Source of the DNA: Brachybacterium alimentarium
Lineage (GTDB): Bacteria > Actinomycetota > Actinomycetes > Actinomycetales > Dermabacteraceae
DNA: 51,352 nt
Direction: 5' to 3'
Assembly: GCF_002332425.1 (NCBI RefSeq)
Contig: NZ_NRGS01000005.1
Location: 232,760 to 284,111 of the forward strand
Below, in pieces: positions 7,780-16,859 of the stretch (position 1 is its first letter; each line of letters opens with the position of its first letter). The notes beneath the pieces are model-generated. The model was not told the DNA's origin. It was given only the letters and a program-made list of their open reading frames with translations, and made no database searches. Both the position numbers and the translations under genes were made by a program.

Positions 7780-9447
7780 TCAGTAGGGCTGGATCGTGTC
7801 GATCCGGCGCTCCTGCGTGGGGGATTCGTCGCCGGGGGTCGCGGCGGGGGCGCCCGGGGCCTCCGGGGCCTCTGCGGCCACCGGGTGGGGGAGCCGCGCA
7901 GCAGGAGGCGGGGTGGAGGACGCCGACTGCGGCAGCGCACCGGAGGGAGAGCCGCCTCCGGGCTGCGGAGGTGACCCTGCCAACGACTGCGACTGCGACT
8001 GCGACTGCGACTGCGACTCCGGCTGCACCTGGGCCTGCGGCTGCGTCCCGTCCTGCTCCGCCGGTGCCGGCGGCTGCGGAGCGACCCCGCTCGGGCTGTC
8101 GGGGTCAGCAGGCTGCACCGGGGAGGGGATCTGCGCGGCGGGGCCGCTCGCGGCGGCGATGCGCTCCGACTCCGCCGCACGGGCCTGGGAGACCCATTCC
8201 TCGGCGACCCGCACGATCGCCTCGGTCGCCGCTTCCCAGGAGGCCTCCTGCTGACGATGCGGACCGGTGGCCAGGGAGAGGACCACGCCCGCGGAACGCA
8301 GGGCGAGCTCCGTGGGGTCCACCCGATCGGCAAAGACGGTGCGCCAGCTGTGGATGGCCCCCTCGACGCGCTCCTGCATCGTCCGATCGATGCGCCCGGC
8401 ATTGCCGTAGTCGGCGAGCACGCTGAGATGGGCGAGCAGGCAGGCGAGGTCGTCGGACCGTCGGCCGGGACCCACGGTGTCGATGTCGAGCAGCCCCACG
8501 ACCTTCCCGTCCTGGACGAACACCTGGGCCTCGTAGAAGTCACCGTGGACCACGTCGTGCGGGCCCATGTCGATGCGCTGCTCGAGCGCGCCCAGACCCT
8601 CCCGGATGGTGCGCACCAGCGCATCCAGCCGCGGGCCGAGGGACGGGACCGAGGAGCTCACGATCCCTGCGTAGAAGTCGACCGAATCGGTCCATGGGGG
8701 CCGCAGGGGCAGCGTATACATCGAGGCGGGGAGCCGGTCCAGCAGAGCCACGAGGTCCTCTGCCCGGCACGCGTCCACGCCCTCGTCGATCACCGCGCGG
8801 GCGAGCGGCCGGCCGGGCAGCTCCTCGAGCACGACCAGCCCGTTGTGATGGGCGACCACCGCGGGGACCGGGACGCCGGCGGCGAGCAGACGCTGGTGAC
8901 GCTCGACGATCTCCTCGCTGCGATGGGGCTGCATGACCTTCAGGAAGACGGCGTGATCACCCTGGCTGGCGCGCAGCACCGCGCGTCGGCCGGGACGATA
9001 GGAGACCACGTCGATCGCGATCGGGACGGCGGGATCCGGGCCCAGCGCGACTCCGAGATCGTGCAGGGTGCGACCCACCACATCCGGGTAGCAGACCAGC
9101 GGGAGCATCGGGAGCCAGGGGTCGTGGGGGTAGCGCCACACGCGGACGTTGATATCGCCGTCGGTCATCACCAGCGTCTGCTCGGCGACGTAGAGGTTCT
9201 TCTCGCGCTCGCCGATGTGGGCGCTCGCCCCGAACAGCTCCTCGCGGGCGGGAGCCTGCGGGCCGTCGAGCTCGGGCCAGGAGACCATGGTGCGGTACAG
9301 CGCCTTGGTGCTGCGGCCGGGACGGTGGTCGACATGATCGAGCTGCCAGCTGTGCAGCACGCCGCCGGAGTTGCCGACGGCTGAGCGGAGCAGCCCGCCG
9401 GCTCCGGGCCCGGTGAGAAGCTCCGAGCCGTCCTGCGTACGTGACAT
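7780..9447 (-). CDS. APH-like phosphotransferase with repetitive C-terminal tail
   Basis: A 555-residue aminoglycoside phosphotransferase/choline kinase-fold protein. Visible are [14 protein letters not shown] followed by the ATP-lysine strand (VFLKVMQPH), [11 protein letters not shown], the catalytic loop [11 protein letters not shown] (Gln where many APH enzymes have Asn) and the metal site [10 protein letters not shown]. Substrate unknown. About 130 C-terminal residues form a Pro/Gln/Ser/Ala-rich tail with a QS dipeptide repeat. Start: ATG 9447 or the in-frame ATG 9477 ten codons upstream; neither has a good ribosome site or a -10 at leaderless spacing. The gene is divergent from the DUF3151 gene, with only 26-56 bp between start codons. 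Confidence 0.82.
   Translation of the reverse strand: MSRTQDGSELLTGPGAGGLLRSAVGNSGGVLHSWQLDHVDHRPGRSTKALYRTMVSWPELDGPQAPAREELFGASAHIGEREKNLYVAEQTLVMTDGDINVRVWRYPHDPWLPMLPLVCYPDVVGRTLHDLGVALGPDPAVPIAIDVVSYRPGRRAVLRASQGDHAVFLKVMQPHRSEEIVERHQRLLAAGVPVPAVVAHHNGLVVLEELPGRPLARAVIDEGVDACRAEDLVALLDRLPASMYTLPLRPPWTDSVDFYAGIVSSSVPSLGPRLDALVRTIREGLGALEQRIDMGPHDVVHGDFYEAQVFVQDGKVVGLLDIDTVGPGRRSDDLACLLAHLSVLADYGNAGRIDRTMQERVEGAIHSWRTVFADRVDPTELALRSAGVVLSLATGPHRQQEASWEAATEAIVRVAEEWVSQARAAESERIAAASGPAAQIPSPVQPADPDSPSGVAPQPPAPAEQDGTQPQAQVQPESQSQSQSQSQSLAGSPPQPGGGSPSGALPQSASSTPPPAARLPHPVAAEAPEAPGAPAATPGDESPTQERRIDTIQPY
7984..8013. repeat. 6-bp tandem repeat coding for Gln-Ser
   Basis: Five perfect copies of cgactg (plus strand), followed by one-mismatch copies, encode the QS dipeptide run in the phosphotransferase tail. 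The unit is a multiple of three, so copy change keeps the frame. Confidence 0.9.
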
Positions 9448-9491
9448 GGGGTGAATCCATCTGCTCCGAGAGGTCATCGGCGGACAGCGCC

Positions 9492-9497
9492 TACGAT
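9492..9497 (+). promoter_or_regulatory. -10 box TACGAT, leaderless DUF3151 start
   Basis: TACGAT ends 6 nt before ATG 9504. Confidence 0.55.
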
Positions 9498-9503
9498 GCG
9501 TGC

Positions 9504-9929
9504 ATGGCTGATCGTACCGATAACCTCACCAGCGGGAACCTTCTGGGAATCCCGGAGACCCGTCTTCCCGACGATTTCATCGACGTCCAGGTGGCCGCCG
9601 AGCTCGAAGAAGGCGATCCTCGCGACATCGCCGCGCGTCACCCCGAATCGCCCCTGGCATGGGCCACCCTCGCGCAGGACGCCCTCAGCGACGGCGACGA
9701 GGTCGCCGCCTACGCCTACGCCAGGACCGGGTACCACCGCGGGCTCGACGCACTGCGCGGCGCCGGATGGCGAGGCCAGGGCCCGATCCCCGCGTCCCAC
9801 GCTCCCAACCGCGGCTTCCTGCGGGCGCTCGCGATGCTCGGCGAGACGTCGCGCCGTCTGGGCGATGACGTGGAGGGCGATCGGGTCACCGAGTTCCTCC
9901 GCGAGGCAGATCCCAGCCTGCTGGGCTGA
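9504..9929 (+). CDS. DUF3151 family protein
   Basis: A 141-residue acidic soluble protein of the actinobacterial DUF3151 family; no biochemical function is established. It has [13 protein letters not shown] near the N-terminus and TPR-like helical content in the middle ([37 protein letters not shown]). The -10 box 6 nt upstream identifies ATG 9504 as the start. It ends before a strong hairpin and purA follows, a placement often seen in actinobacteria. Confidence 0.85.
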   Translation: MADRTDNLTSGNLLGIPETRLPDDFIDVQVAAELEEGDPRDIAARHPESPLAWATLAQDALSDGDEVAAYAYARTGYHRGLDALRGAGWRGQGPIPASHAPNRGFLRALAMLGETSRRLGDDVEGDRVTEFLREADPSLLG

Positions 9930-10023
9930 CTCCCAGGGGCTCCTCCTGGCTGTTCAGAGGTTGCCCCCGGATTCCCCGGGGTCGATCTCGACCCGCTTCC
10001 GCGCCGGAGCATGGCGCACTTCA

Positions 10024-10057
10024 CCGCCCGCACCTCGTCCAGGCGAGGTGCGGGCGG
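10024..10057 (+). terminator. Hairpin between DUF3151 gene and purA
   Basis: A perfect 14-bp stem (10024-10037 with 10044-10057) and a 6-nt loop lie 94 nt after the DUF3151 stop. The purA promoter must lie at or after it: a TACGAT -10-like hexamer follows at 10065-10070. Confidence 0.75.
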
Positions 10058-10083
10058 TGCTTGGTACGATCCACGGGTTCGAT

Positions 10084-10113
10084 CCGTCAGTGCTCGTTCC
10101 GTCACTGCTCGTT
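10084..10113. repeat. 15-bp tandem repeat in the purA leader
   Basis: Two 15-bp units, ccgtcagtgctcgtt and ccgtcactgctcgtt, with one difference and a degenerate third start (ccgctggtt). They lie between the TACGAT at 10065-10070 and the purA ribosome site, so they would be in the 5' untranslated region. Confidence 0.75.
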
Positions 10114-10152
10114 CCGCTGGTTCCCGCTATCCCCCGTATTCCAGGAGTTGCC

Positions 10153-11451
10153 ATGCCCGCCGTCGTGATCGTCGGAGCCCAATGGGGTGACGAGGGGAAG
10201 GGCAAGGCCACCGACCTCCTCGGAGAACGAGTCGACTACGTCGTCAAGCCCAACGGAGGCAACAACGCCGGCCACACGGTGGTCGTCGGAGACGAGAAGT
10301 TCGAGCTCAAGCTCCTTCCCGCCGGGATCCTCTCCCCTCAGGTCACTCCGGTGATCGGCAACGGCGTGGTGGTCAGCCTCGAGGCGCTCTTCGAGGAGAT
10401 CGCGATGCTGGAGAAGCGCGGTGTGGACACCTCCCGCCTGCGGATCAGTGCGAGTGCCCACATCGTCGCCTCGTACCACCAGACCCTCGACAAGGTCACC
10501 GAGCGCTTCCTGGGCAAACGCGCCATCGGCACCACCGGTCGCGGCATCGGCCCGGCGTATATGGACAAGATTGGCCGCCTGGGTATCCGGGTGCAGGACC
10601 TGTTCGACGAGTCGATCCTGCGTCAGAAGATCGAAGGCTCGCTGCGTCAGAAGAACGAGCTGCTGGTCAAGCTGTACAACCGCCGCTCCGTCGAGATCGA
10701 CGGGGTCGTCGAGGAGCTGCTCTCCTACGCCGACCGCCTGCGCCCGATGGTGGTGGACACCACCGAGCTGCTGAACTCGGCGCTGGATCGTGACGAGGTC
10801 GTGCTCATGGAGGGCGGCCAGGCCACCTTCCTCGACGTGGACCACGGCACCTACCCGTTCGTGACCAGCTCGAACCCGACCGCCGGGGGCGCCTGCACCG
10901 GAACCGGCGTCGGCCCCACCCGCATCGACCGGGTGATCGGAATCGTCAAGGCGTACACCACACGCGTCGGCGCCGGGCCGTTCCCCACCGAGCTCGAGGA
11001 CAAGTGGGGCGAATACCTGCAGACGACGGGCGGTGAGGTCGGCGTGAACACCGGCCGCCCTCGCCGCTGCGGCTGGTACGACGCCCTGATGATCCGCCAC
11101 GCCGTGCGCATCAACGGCTGCACCGATCTGGTGCTGACCAAGCTGGACGTGCTCACCGGCATCGACGAGGTGCCGATCTGCACCGGCTACGACGTGGACG
11201 GCGTGATCCACCGCGACATGCCCATGACGCAGACCGAGTTCCACCACGCGGTGCCGGTCTACGAGACGCTGCCGGGCTGGAGCGAGGATCTCTCCGAGGC
11301 ACGGACGTTCGACGAGCTGCCGGAGAACGCACGCAACTACGTGCTGCGCCTCGAGGAGCTCGCCGGCTGCCGGATCAGCGCGATCGGCGTCGGCCCGGAC
11401 CGGACCGCCACCATCGCCGTCCACGACCTGCTGCCCTCGGGAACCCGCTGA
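10153..11451 (+). CDS. purA: Adenylosuccinate synthetase
   Basis: A 432-residue enzyme catalysing GTP-dependent condensation of IMP and aspartate to adenylosuccinate, the first committed AMP step. The GTP/IMP site QWGDEGKGK starts at residue 10 with catalytic Asp13, and His41 (NNAGHTV) is in the canonical position. [22 protein letters not shown] and [10 protein letters not shown] complete the family blocks. A good ribosome site (AGGAG, 5-nt gap) fixes ATG 10153; a longer open frame upstream runs through the terminator and is not coding. It heads a compact run with the SCP2-like gene, cutC and a membrane protein. Confidence 0.98.
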   Translation: MPAVVIVGAQWGDEGKGKATDLLGERVDYVVKPNGGNNAGHTVVVGDEKFELKLLPAGILSPQVTPVIGNGVVVSLEALFEEIAMLEKRGVDTSRLRISASAHIVASYHQTLDKVTERFLGKRAIGTTGRGIGPAYMDKIGRLGIRVQDLFDESILRQKIEGSLRQKNELLVKLYNRRSVEIDGVVEELLSYADRLRPMVVDTTELLNSALDRDEVVLMEGGQATFLDVDHGTYPFVTSSNPTAGGACTGTGVGPTRIDRVIGIVKAYTTRVGAGPFPTELEDKWGEYLQTTGGEVGVNTGRPRRCGWYDALMIRHAVRINGCTDLVLTKLDVLTGIDEVPICTGYDVDGVIHRDMPMTQTEFHHAVPVYETLPGWSEDLSEARTFDELPENARNYVLRLEELAGCRISAIGVGPDRTATIAVHDLLPSGTR

Positions 11452-11452
11452 C

Positions 11453-11881
11453 GTGGTCACCCGACGTACCGATCCCGAGGCCGGACGCAGCGCGCTGGCC
11501 GCGTGGGCCGTGGGTCCCGAGGCTCCGCGCGCGGTGCTCGCACCCGCCGTCCGGCACACCTTGGAGCTGTTCGCCGAGGAGTTCCCCGGCGGAGCCGTGG
11601 AGCTGCGGGTCCCGCCGTTCGCTGCGGTCCAGGCGATCACGGGGACCCGACACACCCGGGGCACCCCGCCCGCCGTGGTCGAGACCGACGCCGGCACCTG
11701 GCTGGGTCTCGTCAGCGGCGAGCTGACGTGGGGAGATGCCGTGGATGAGGGGCGCGTCCGCGCCAGCGGAGAGCGCAGCGACCTCTCCGAGCTGCTGCCC
11801 CTGACAGGCCCCCGCCGCACCGTGCGCACCGCGCGGGAGCAGGCGGCGGACGGAGAAGACGGAGAACAGGAGCCCCGATGA
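11453..11881 (+). CDS. Sterol-carrier (SCP2-like) family small protein
   Basis: A 142-residue actinobacterial protein like those annotated sterol carrier family protein. The core AAVQAITGTRHTRGTPPAVVETDAGTW and LVSGELTWGDAV suggests a small alpha/beta lipid-binding-like fold, and the tail is charged. Its GTG start lies 1 nt after the purA stop, and its stop overlaps the cutC start as ATGA, so translation of all three is probably coupled. Function unknown. Confidence 0.75.
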   Translation: MVTRRTDPEAGRSALAAWAVGPEAPRAVLAPAVRHTLELFAEEFPGGAVELRVPPFAAVQAITGTRHTRGTPPAVVETDAGTWLGLVSGELTWGDAVDEGRVRASGERSDLSELLPLTGPRRTVRTAREQAADGEDGEQEPR

Positions 11882-12675
11882 GCATCGCCGTGGAGATCGC
11901 CGTCCAGGATCTGGCGGGCCTCGAGACCGCCGCGCTGAGCGGTGCGGATCGGGTCGAGCTGTGCGTGGACCTCGCCCGCGGCGGGACCACCCCGCCGCCC
12001 GAGTTCGTCGCTCAGTGCACCGAGCGCGCCGCGGCCATGGTCGCCGCCCGGGATGCCAAGCCGCATTTCGACGTGCACGTGCTGATCCGCTCCCGCGCCG
12101 GCGACGACGACTTCCTGGGCCGGCCCGCGGAGTTCGCCTACACCGCGCAGGAGATCGAGGAGATGGCTCGCCAGGCCGAGCAGACCGTGCTCGCCGGTGC
12201 TGCCGGAGTGGTGCTCGGCGCGCTCACTCCTGACGGAGCCCTCGACATCCCCGCGATCGAGACGGTGCGGGATGCCGCGCTGCGTGCCGGTCAGTCGGCC
12301 GTGCGGGGCGTGATGCTGACCTGCCATCGGGCGGTCGACGCCCTGCCCGGCACCGAGGCGCGGGTCGACGCGGTGCGCACGCTGCTCGGCCTCGGTTTCC
12401 ACCGGGTGCTGAGCTCGGGCGGCGCCGTCCGAGCCCTCGACGGCGCCGAGGACCTCGGGGCGATGGTCGACGCCGGCGAGGGCATCCTCGACGTGTGCGC
12501 CGGCGGGGGAGTCCGCCCCGCAGACATCGCCGACCTCGTGCAGCGCAGCGGGGTGGCCGACGTGCACCTCTCGGCGCGCCGCCGCCCCGGAGCTCCCCGC
12601 GAAGCGGAAGCCCCCGATACCCAGACCGACCCCGCGGTCGTGACCGCCGCGGTCGATGCCGCAGGAGTGCTGTGA
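11878..12675 (+). CDS. cutC: CutC family protein (copper homeostasis)
   Basis: A 265-residue TIM-barrel protein of the CutC family. Conserved blocks are EIAVQDLAGLETAALSGADR-VELC, FDVHVLIRSRAGDD, AGVVLGALTPDG, MLTCHRAVD and GFHRVLSSGG. The family is linked to copper tolerance in some bacteria, but its molecular role is unsettled. It overlaps the preceding gene by ATGA and the next by GTGA. After the barrel the C-terminus is extended by about 30 low-complexity residues. Confidence 0.93.
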   Translation: MSIAVEIAVQDLAGLETAALSGADRVELCVDLARGGTTPPPEFVAQCTERAAAMVAARDAKPHFDVHVLIRSRAGDDDFLGRPAEFAYTAQEIEEMARQAEQTVLAGAAGVVLGALTPDGALDIPAIETVRDAALRAGQSAVRGVMLTCHRAVDALPGTEARVDAVRTLLGLGFHRVLSSGGAVRALDGAEDLGAMVDAGEGILDVCAGGGVRPADIADLVQRSGVADVHLSARRRPGAPREAEAPDTQTDPAVVTAAVDAAGVL

Positions 12676-13094
12676 ACGACGACGACATCAGGAACGACGA
12701 CCCGGCCGATCCGGAGAACCAAGCCGGGGGCGAACAGGCGGGCGTGACACCCGAGGCGACGCAGGAGGCCCCTGCGGACGAGCAGTCGCAGGACACCGCT
12801 GCGGACGAGGCTGCGCAGAAGACCGCTGCGGAGGAGAGGTCCGCCGTCGCCGGCTCGACGAGCATCTATGTGCGCCGTCGACGGACTCCGGCCCTGGGGT
12901 TCTGGGTGACGCTGGCCATCGCGGTCCCCGCGGTCGTGGCCCTGCTGATCTCGCCGCTGTTCGACTTCGTGGACGCCACCGGTGTGCTCAACTTCATGCT
13001 CACCTCGGCGGTCTTCATCGGCGTGCCGCTCGCGGCCATCGCCGCCGCGATCGACGCCTTCCGCCATCGCTCCTCGGGCCCACGAGGACGCTGA
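12672..13094 (+). CDS. Small two-helix membrane protein with acidic N-terminus
   Basis: A 140-residue protein, not recognised as a named family. Residues 1-60 are an acidic, Glu/Gln/Ala-rich, probably disordered segment. Two hydrophobic helices follow (about 74-96 and 103-126: WVTLAIAVPAVVALLIS and FMLTSAVFIGVPLAAIAAAI), then a short basic tail. The GTG start overlaps the cutC stop (GTGA). It closes the purA run; purF follows after 164 bp. Confidence 0.72.
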   Translation: MNDDDIRNDDPADPENQAGGEQAGVTPEATQEAPADEQSQDTAADEAAQKTAAEERSAVAGSTSIYVRRRRTPALGFWVTLAIAVPAVVALLISPLFDFVDATGVLNFMLTSAVFIGVPLAAIAAAIDAFRHRSSGPRGR

Positions 13095-13258
13095 GCGGCA
13101 GGTCAGGGACGTCATGGGGCGTCCTCGGGTCACGAGTCCCCACGCTGGGAGCCGCCCGGCGACACTGGCGCGTGCACGTCCCCGACACCGAGGGGCGGGT
13201 CTCGTCCCGCTCACGGACGACGGGTCGACGGCGGCGGGCTCTGTGTCATCATGGTGCG

Positions 13259-14770
13259 GTGGCACGCGGCGACGGAAATCTCTCCCACGACCTGCTCCCC
13301 GGCGAGAAGGGCCCGCAGGATTCCTGCGGCGTCTTCGGCGTTTTCGCCCCGGGTGAGGATGTCTCGAAACTGACCTACTACGGTCTCTACGCCCTGCAGC
13401 ATCGAGGGCAGGAATCGGCGGGCATCGCAACCTCCGACGGCTCCCAGATCCTGGTCTACAAGGACATGGGCCTGGTGTCGCAGGTGTTCGACGAGGCCTC
13501 CCTGGAGGCGCTCCAGGGTCATATCGCGATCGGGCACACCCGGTACTCGACCACCGGCGGCTCCATCTGGTCCAACGCCCAGCCGACGCTCGGCCCGCGA
13601 CCGGACGGCACGGTCGCGCTCGCGCACAACGGCAACCTCATCAACACCGAGGAGCTGCAGGCGCTGATCGGTGAGCGGCACGGCATGCCCCGCAGCGGCG
13701 AGCTCGCGCGTGGCAACACCACGGACACCGCGCTGGTCACGGCGCTGCTGAACACCGAAGGGCCCCTCGAGGACGCCCTGCGCGAGGTCCTCCCGCGTCT
13801 CGCCGGCGCCTACTGCTTCACCCTGATGGACGAGACCGCGCTGTACGCGGCGCGCGACCCGCAGGGGATCCGTCCGCTCGTGCTGGGTCGGCTCGAGCGC
13901 GGCTGGGTGGTGGCCTCCGAGACCGCCGCTCTGGACATCTGCGGTGCGAGCTTCGTGCGCGAGGTCGCCCCCGGCGAGATGCTCGTCATCGACGAGCAGG
14001 GACTGCGCTCCGAGCAGGTCATGCCCGCCAAGCCCAAGGGCTGCGTCTTCGAGTACGTCTACCTCGCCCGTCCCGACACCCGCATCGCCGGCCGCAGCGT
14101 CAACGAATCGCGCGCGGAGATGGGCCGCCAGCTCGCCCGCGAGCATCCCGTGGAGGCCGACCTGGTCATCCCCACCCCGGAATCCGGAACTCCCGCGGCG
14201 ATCGGCTACGCCCAGGAGTCCGGGATCCCGTACGGCCAGGGCATGGTCAAGAACGCCTACGTGGGCCGCACCTTCATCCAGCCCTCGCAGACCATCCGCC
14301 AGCTCGGCATCCGGCTCAAGCTGAACCCTCTGCGCGAGGTCGTCGCCGGCAAGCGCCTCGTCGTCGTCGACGACTCGGTGGTGCGCGGCAACACTCAGCG
14401 CGCCGTGGTGCGGATGCTGCGGGAGGCCGGCGCGGCCGAGGTGCATGTGCGGATCTCCTCGCCGCCGGTGCGCTGGCCCTGCTTCTACGGCATCGACTTC
14501 GCCTCCCGGGCGGAGCTGATCGCCAACGGCCTCGGGATCGAGGACATCGCCCGCTCGCTCGGCGCGGACTCGCTGGGATACATCTCCGAGGAGGGGATGG
14601 TCGCCGCGACCACCCAGCCCGCCGACTCCCTGTGCACCGCCTGCTTCTCGGGGAAGTACCCGGTGACGCTCCCCGAACCGGTCGCCCGTGCCCAGGGCAT
14701 CATCACCTCGGGAGAGGACAGCTCGTCACAGGACGAGAACCGCTCCATCGCCGTCGGGAAGGACGCATGA
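13259..14770 (+). CDS. purF: Amidophosphoribosyltransferase
   Basis: A 503-residue enzyme making phosphoribosylamine from PRPP and glutamine, the first step of purine synthesis. A short propeptide precedes the N-terminal nucleophile Cys23 (QDSCGVFGVF). The glutaminase domain has GHTRYSTTGG and AHNGNLIN. The phosphoribosyltransferase domain has the PRPP loop VVVDDSVVRGNT, and the four-cysteine Fe-S-type pattern is suggested by C-rich blocks near the C-terminus. GTG 13259 was chosen because CATCAT lies 6 nt upstream and the protein starts just before the propeptide. purM overlaps its stop by ATGA. Confidence 0.97.
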   Translation: MARGDGNLSHDLLPGEKGPQDSCGVFGVFAPGEDVSKLTYYGLYALQHRGQESAGIATSDGSQILVYKDMGLVSQVFDEASLEALQGHIAIGHTRYSTTGGSIWSNAQPTLGPRPDGTVALAHNGNLINTEELQALIGERHGMPRSGELARGNTTDTALVTALLNTEGPLEDALREVLPRLAGAYCFTLMDETALYAARDPQGIRPLVLGRLERGWVVASETAALDICGASFVREVAPGEMLVIDEQGLRSEQVMPAKPKGCVFEYVYLARPDTRIAGRSVNESRAEMGRQLAREHPVEADLVIPTPESGTPAAIGYAQESGIPYGQGMVKNAYVGRTFIQPSQTIRQLGIRLKLNPLREVVAGKRLVVVDDSVVRGNTQRAVVRMLREAGAAEVHVRISSPPVRWPCFYGIDFASRAELIANGLGIEDIARSLGADSLGYISEEGMVAATTQPADSLCTACFSGKYPVTLPEPVARAQGIITSGEDSSSQDENRSIAVGKDA

Positions 14771-15915
14771 ACACCACGGACCCCACCGCCCCCGCGATCA
14801 CCTACGCCGATTCCGGTGTGGACACCGCCGCCGGCGATCGCGCCGTCGAGCTCATGAAGGAGGCCGTCTCGGCGACCCATGGCCCGCAGGTGCTCGGAGG
14901 GATCGGCGCCTTCGCCGGCCTCGTCGACGTCAGCGCGCTGAAGGACTACCGGCGTCCGCTGCTGGCCTCCTCGACCGACGGCGTCGGCACGAAGATCGCG
15001 ATCGCGCGCGAGATGGACGTGCACGACACCATCGGCCGCGACCTCGTCGGCATGGTCGTCGACGACATCGTCGTGGTGGGCGCGGCACCGCTGGCCATGA
15101 CGGACTACATCGCGTGCGGCAAGGTGGTCCCCGAGCGCATCGCGGACATCGTGCGCGGCATCGCCGAGGGCTGCCGGGACGCGGGCTGCGCGCTCGTGGG
15201 CGGCGAGACCGCCGAGCACCCTGGCCTGATGGCCGCCGAGGACTACGACGTGGCCGGCGCAGCCGTCGGCGTCGTCGAGGCGGACCAGCTGCTGGGACCG
15301 GAGCGCGTGCGCCACGGCGACGTCGTGATCGGGATGGACGCCTCCGGCCTGCACTCCAACGGCTACTCGCTCGTGCGTGCCGTGATCGGCGCTCAGAACG
15401 TCGCCCTGGACACCCACGTCGAGGACTTCGGTCGCACGCTGGGCGAGGAGATCCTCGAACCCACCCGCATCTACACCGCCGACATCCTCGCCGTGCTCGC
15501 CGACCCGCGCACCGCAGGCGCTGTCCACGCGCTCAGCCACGTCACCGGTGGTGGCCTCGCGGCCAACCTGGCTCGCGTGATGCCGCGAGGCTCGGCCGCA
15601 CGGGTCGAGCGCTCCCGCTGGGAGCCGGGCGCCGTGTTCTCGCAGATCTCGCGCTGGGGTTCAGTGCCCCAGCTCGATCTCGAGGGCACGCTGAACATGG
15701 GGATCGGCATGGTCGCTCTGGTGAGCGCGGAGCAGGCCGACGCCACGATCGCCGTGCTCGCCGAGCGGGGGCTCGGTGCACGGGTGATCGGCGAGGTCGT
15801 CGGTGAGGACTCGCTGCCCGAGCCCGGGTCGACGCTCGAACGGGTCATCGCCGGCGCCAAGGGCGTCGAGGGCGGATCCGTGCTCCTGGCCGGACAGCAC
15901 CCGGGCTGGGCCTGA
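14767..15915 (+). CDS. purM: Phosphoribosylformylglycinamidine cyclo-ligase
   Basis: A 382-residue AIR synthetase, ATP-dependent ring closure of FGAM in purine synthesis. Recognisable blocks include ITYADSGVDTAAGDRAVELM, LLASSTDGVGTK, GRDLVGMVVDDIVVVGA, ALVGGETAEHPGL, GMDASGLHSNGYSLVR and SHVTGGGLAANL. ATG 14767 overlaps the purF stop (ATGA), so purF and purM are one coupled operon. A 17-bp hairpin 18 nt after its stop ends the transcript. Confidence 0.98.
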   Translation: MNTTDPTAPAITYADSGVDTAAGDRAVELMKEAVSATHGPQVLGGIGAFAGLVDVSALKDYRRPLLASSTDGVGTKIAIAREMDVHDTIGRDLVGMVVDDIVVVGAAPLAMTDYIACGKVVPERIADIVRGIAEGCRDAGCALVGGETAEHPGLMAAEDYDVAGAAVGVVEADQLLGPERVRHGDVVIGMDASGLHSNGYSLVRAVIGAQNVALDTHVEDFGRTLGEEILEPTRIYTADILAVLADPRTAGAVHALSHVTGGGLAANLARVMPRGSAARVERSRWEPGAVFSQISRWGSVPQLDLEGTLNMGIGMVALVSAEQADATIAVLAERGLGARVIGEVVGEDSLPEPGSTLERVIAGAKGVEGGSVLLAGQHPGWA

Positions 15916-15933
15916 GGAACGGCTCCGCAGACA

Positions 15934-15970
15934 GTTCGAGGGCCGACCCGGAACGGGTCGGCCCTCGAAC
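15934..15970. terminator. Bidirectional hairpin between purM and DUF3073 gene
   Basis: A perfect 17-bp stem (15934-15950 with 15954-15970) closed by a GAA loop, the strongest hairpin in the window. It lies 18 nt after purM and about 100 nt beyond the convergent DUF3073 stop. Confidence 0.85.
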
Positions 15971-16072
15971 ATGGTCACGGGTCCAGCCGATGAGTGCGGA
16001 CGATGCTCCTGCGTCCCGGATCTGCGACGTCCCCGGTACTGTCCGGAGGATGCTGCAGCTGCGGGTGCGTCC

Positions 16073-16270
16073 TCAGCGACGATGGGCGGACGGTGCGTCC
16101 TCGTCAGCCCAGTCGTCGTTGTTCTCGGCCAGGTCCTCGCCGTCGGCAGACGACTCGCTCCGCTGAGACTGCAGCTCTCGTTGCAGCGCGGTCAGGTCCG
16201 TCGGCGGGCTGTAGTACTTCAGGTCCCGTGCCACCTTGGTGTGCTTGGCTTTCTGTCGGCCGCGACCCAT
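16073..16270 (-). CDS. DUF3073 family small basic/acidic protein
   Basis: A 65-residue protein starting MGRGRQKAKHTKVARDLKYYSP, the strongly conserved N-terminus of the actinobacterial DUF3073 family, followed by a variable acidic tail. The basic first third suggests nucleic-acid or ribosome contact, but no function is established. ATG 16270 has AGGGGG 8 nt upstream. The purM / DUF3073 / bldC order matches, as I recall it, the Streptomyces layout. Confidence 0.9.
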   Translation of the reverse strand: MGRGRQKAKHTKVARDLKYYSPPTDLTALQRELQSQRSESSADGEDLAENNDDWADEDAPSAHRR

Positions 16271-16628
16271 GGATCTGACCCCCTGTGCGTCGGCTGCCGG
16301 GTGTTCTTGTCGACCCGGAAGATGGCATTGATTCGGAACCCAAGAGTACATGCAAGGTCTCGCTTCCGGCGAACCCCGGGCACCCGGACGTGCCCGACAT
16401 CCCTTCATAGGCGTCGGGCCGGTGGAGAGGAACGACCTCGATCTTGGGCCGACCCAGGCCAGATGTTTACCAGTGCCGCGCGGTGACCGTCTAGGCTTTT
16501 GACACTTCGCGTCGTATGTTTCTGGGACGTGACTCGTCAGTAGGCCGTGTCCGCGGCCGCGGAGGAGCACCGCGCCACTCCATCCGGCGCGCTCTCCTGG
16601 ACCTCCAGCTCCGAAAGGCCGCAAGCAC
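16271..16628. other. 358-bp divergent regulatory region, DUF3073 / bldC
   Basis: No gene seen. It must hold the divergent promoters. On the plus strand TAGGCT (16492-16497) is the best -10-like hexamer for bldC, and TTGACA (16499-16504) is a perfect -35 hexamer without a well-spaced -10. Both imply a leader of more than 90 nt for bldC. I find no clear long inverted repeat or riboswitch. Confidence 0.5.
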
Positions 16629-16859
16629 ATGAACGGATCTCCGGACCCCGAGCGTGAGAGCGCCGACACCGGCGTGCCGCCCGGCGCCGAGCTGATGACC
16701 CCGGCGCAGGTGGCCAAGATGTTCCACGTCGACCCCAAGACCGTGACACGCTGGGCACAGGCCGGGAAGCTGACCTACATGCGCACCCTCGGCGGCCATC
16801 GCCGCTACCGTCGCGACGAGGTCATCGACCTGCTGCGGAACAGCACCGACGACGAGTGA
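16629..16859 (+). CDS. bldC: BldC-like MerR-type DNA-binding regulator
   Basis: A 76-residue single-domain winged-helix protein. LMTPAQVAKMFHVDPKTVTRWAQ and LGGHRRYRRDEVIDLL follow the BldC pattern closely: a MerR-like HTH without an effector or coiled-coil domain. In Streptomyces BldC binds direct repeats cooperatively and times development; in a non-sporulating actinobacterium the targets are unknown. The ribosome site is weak (GAAAGG, 10 nt away). Its stop overlaps the GTG of the downstream hydrolase, an unusual coupling for a regulator. Confidence 0.9.
   Translation: MNGSPDPERESADTGVPPGAELMTPAQVAKMFHVDPKTVTRWAQAGKLTYMRTLGGHRRYRRDEVIDLLRNSTDDE

Noticed and set aside
10068..10095. T-arm-like sequence (acgg-GTTCGAT-ccgt) suggesting a tRNA
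   Set aside because: No acceptor, D-arm or anticodon arm flanks it; it is only a small hairpin in the purA promoter region.
10102..12567. Long open frame antisense to purA-cutC
   Set aside because: Shadow of well-conserved plus-strand genes.
16499..16504. Perfect TTGACA as the bldC -35 box
   Set aside because: No -10-like hexamer lies 16-19 bp downstream, so I do not call a promoter from it.
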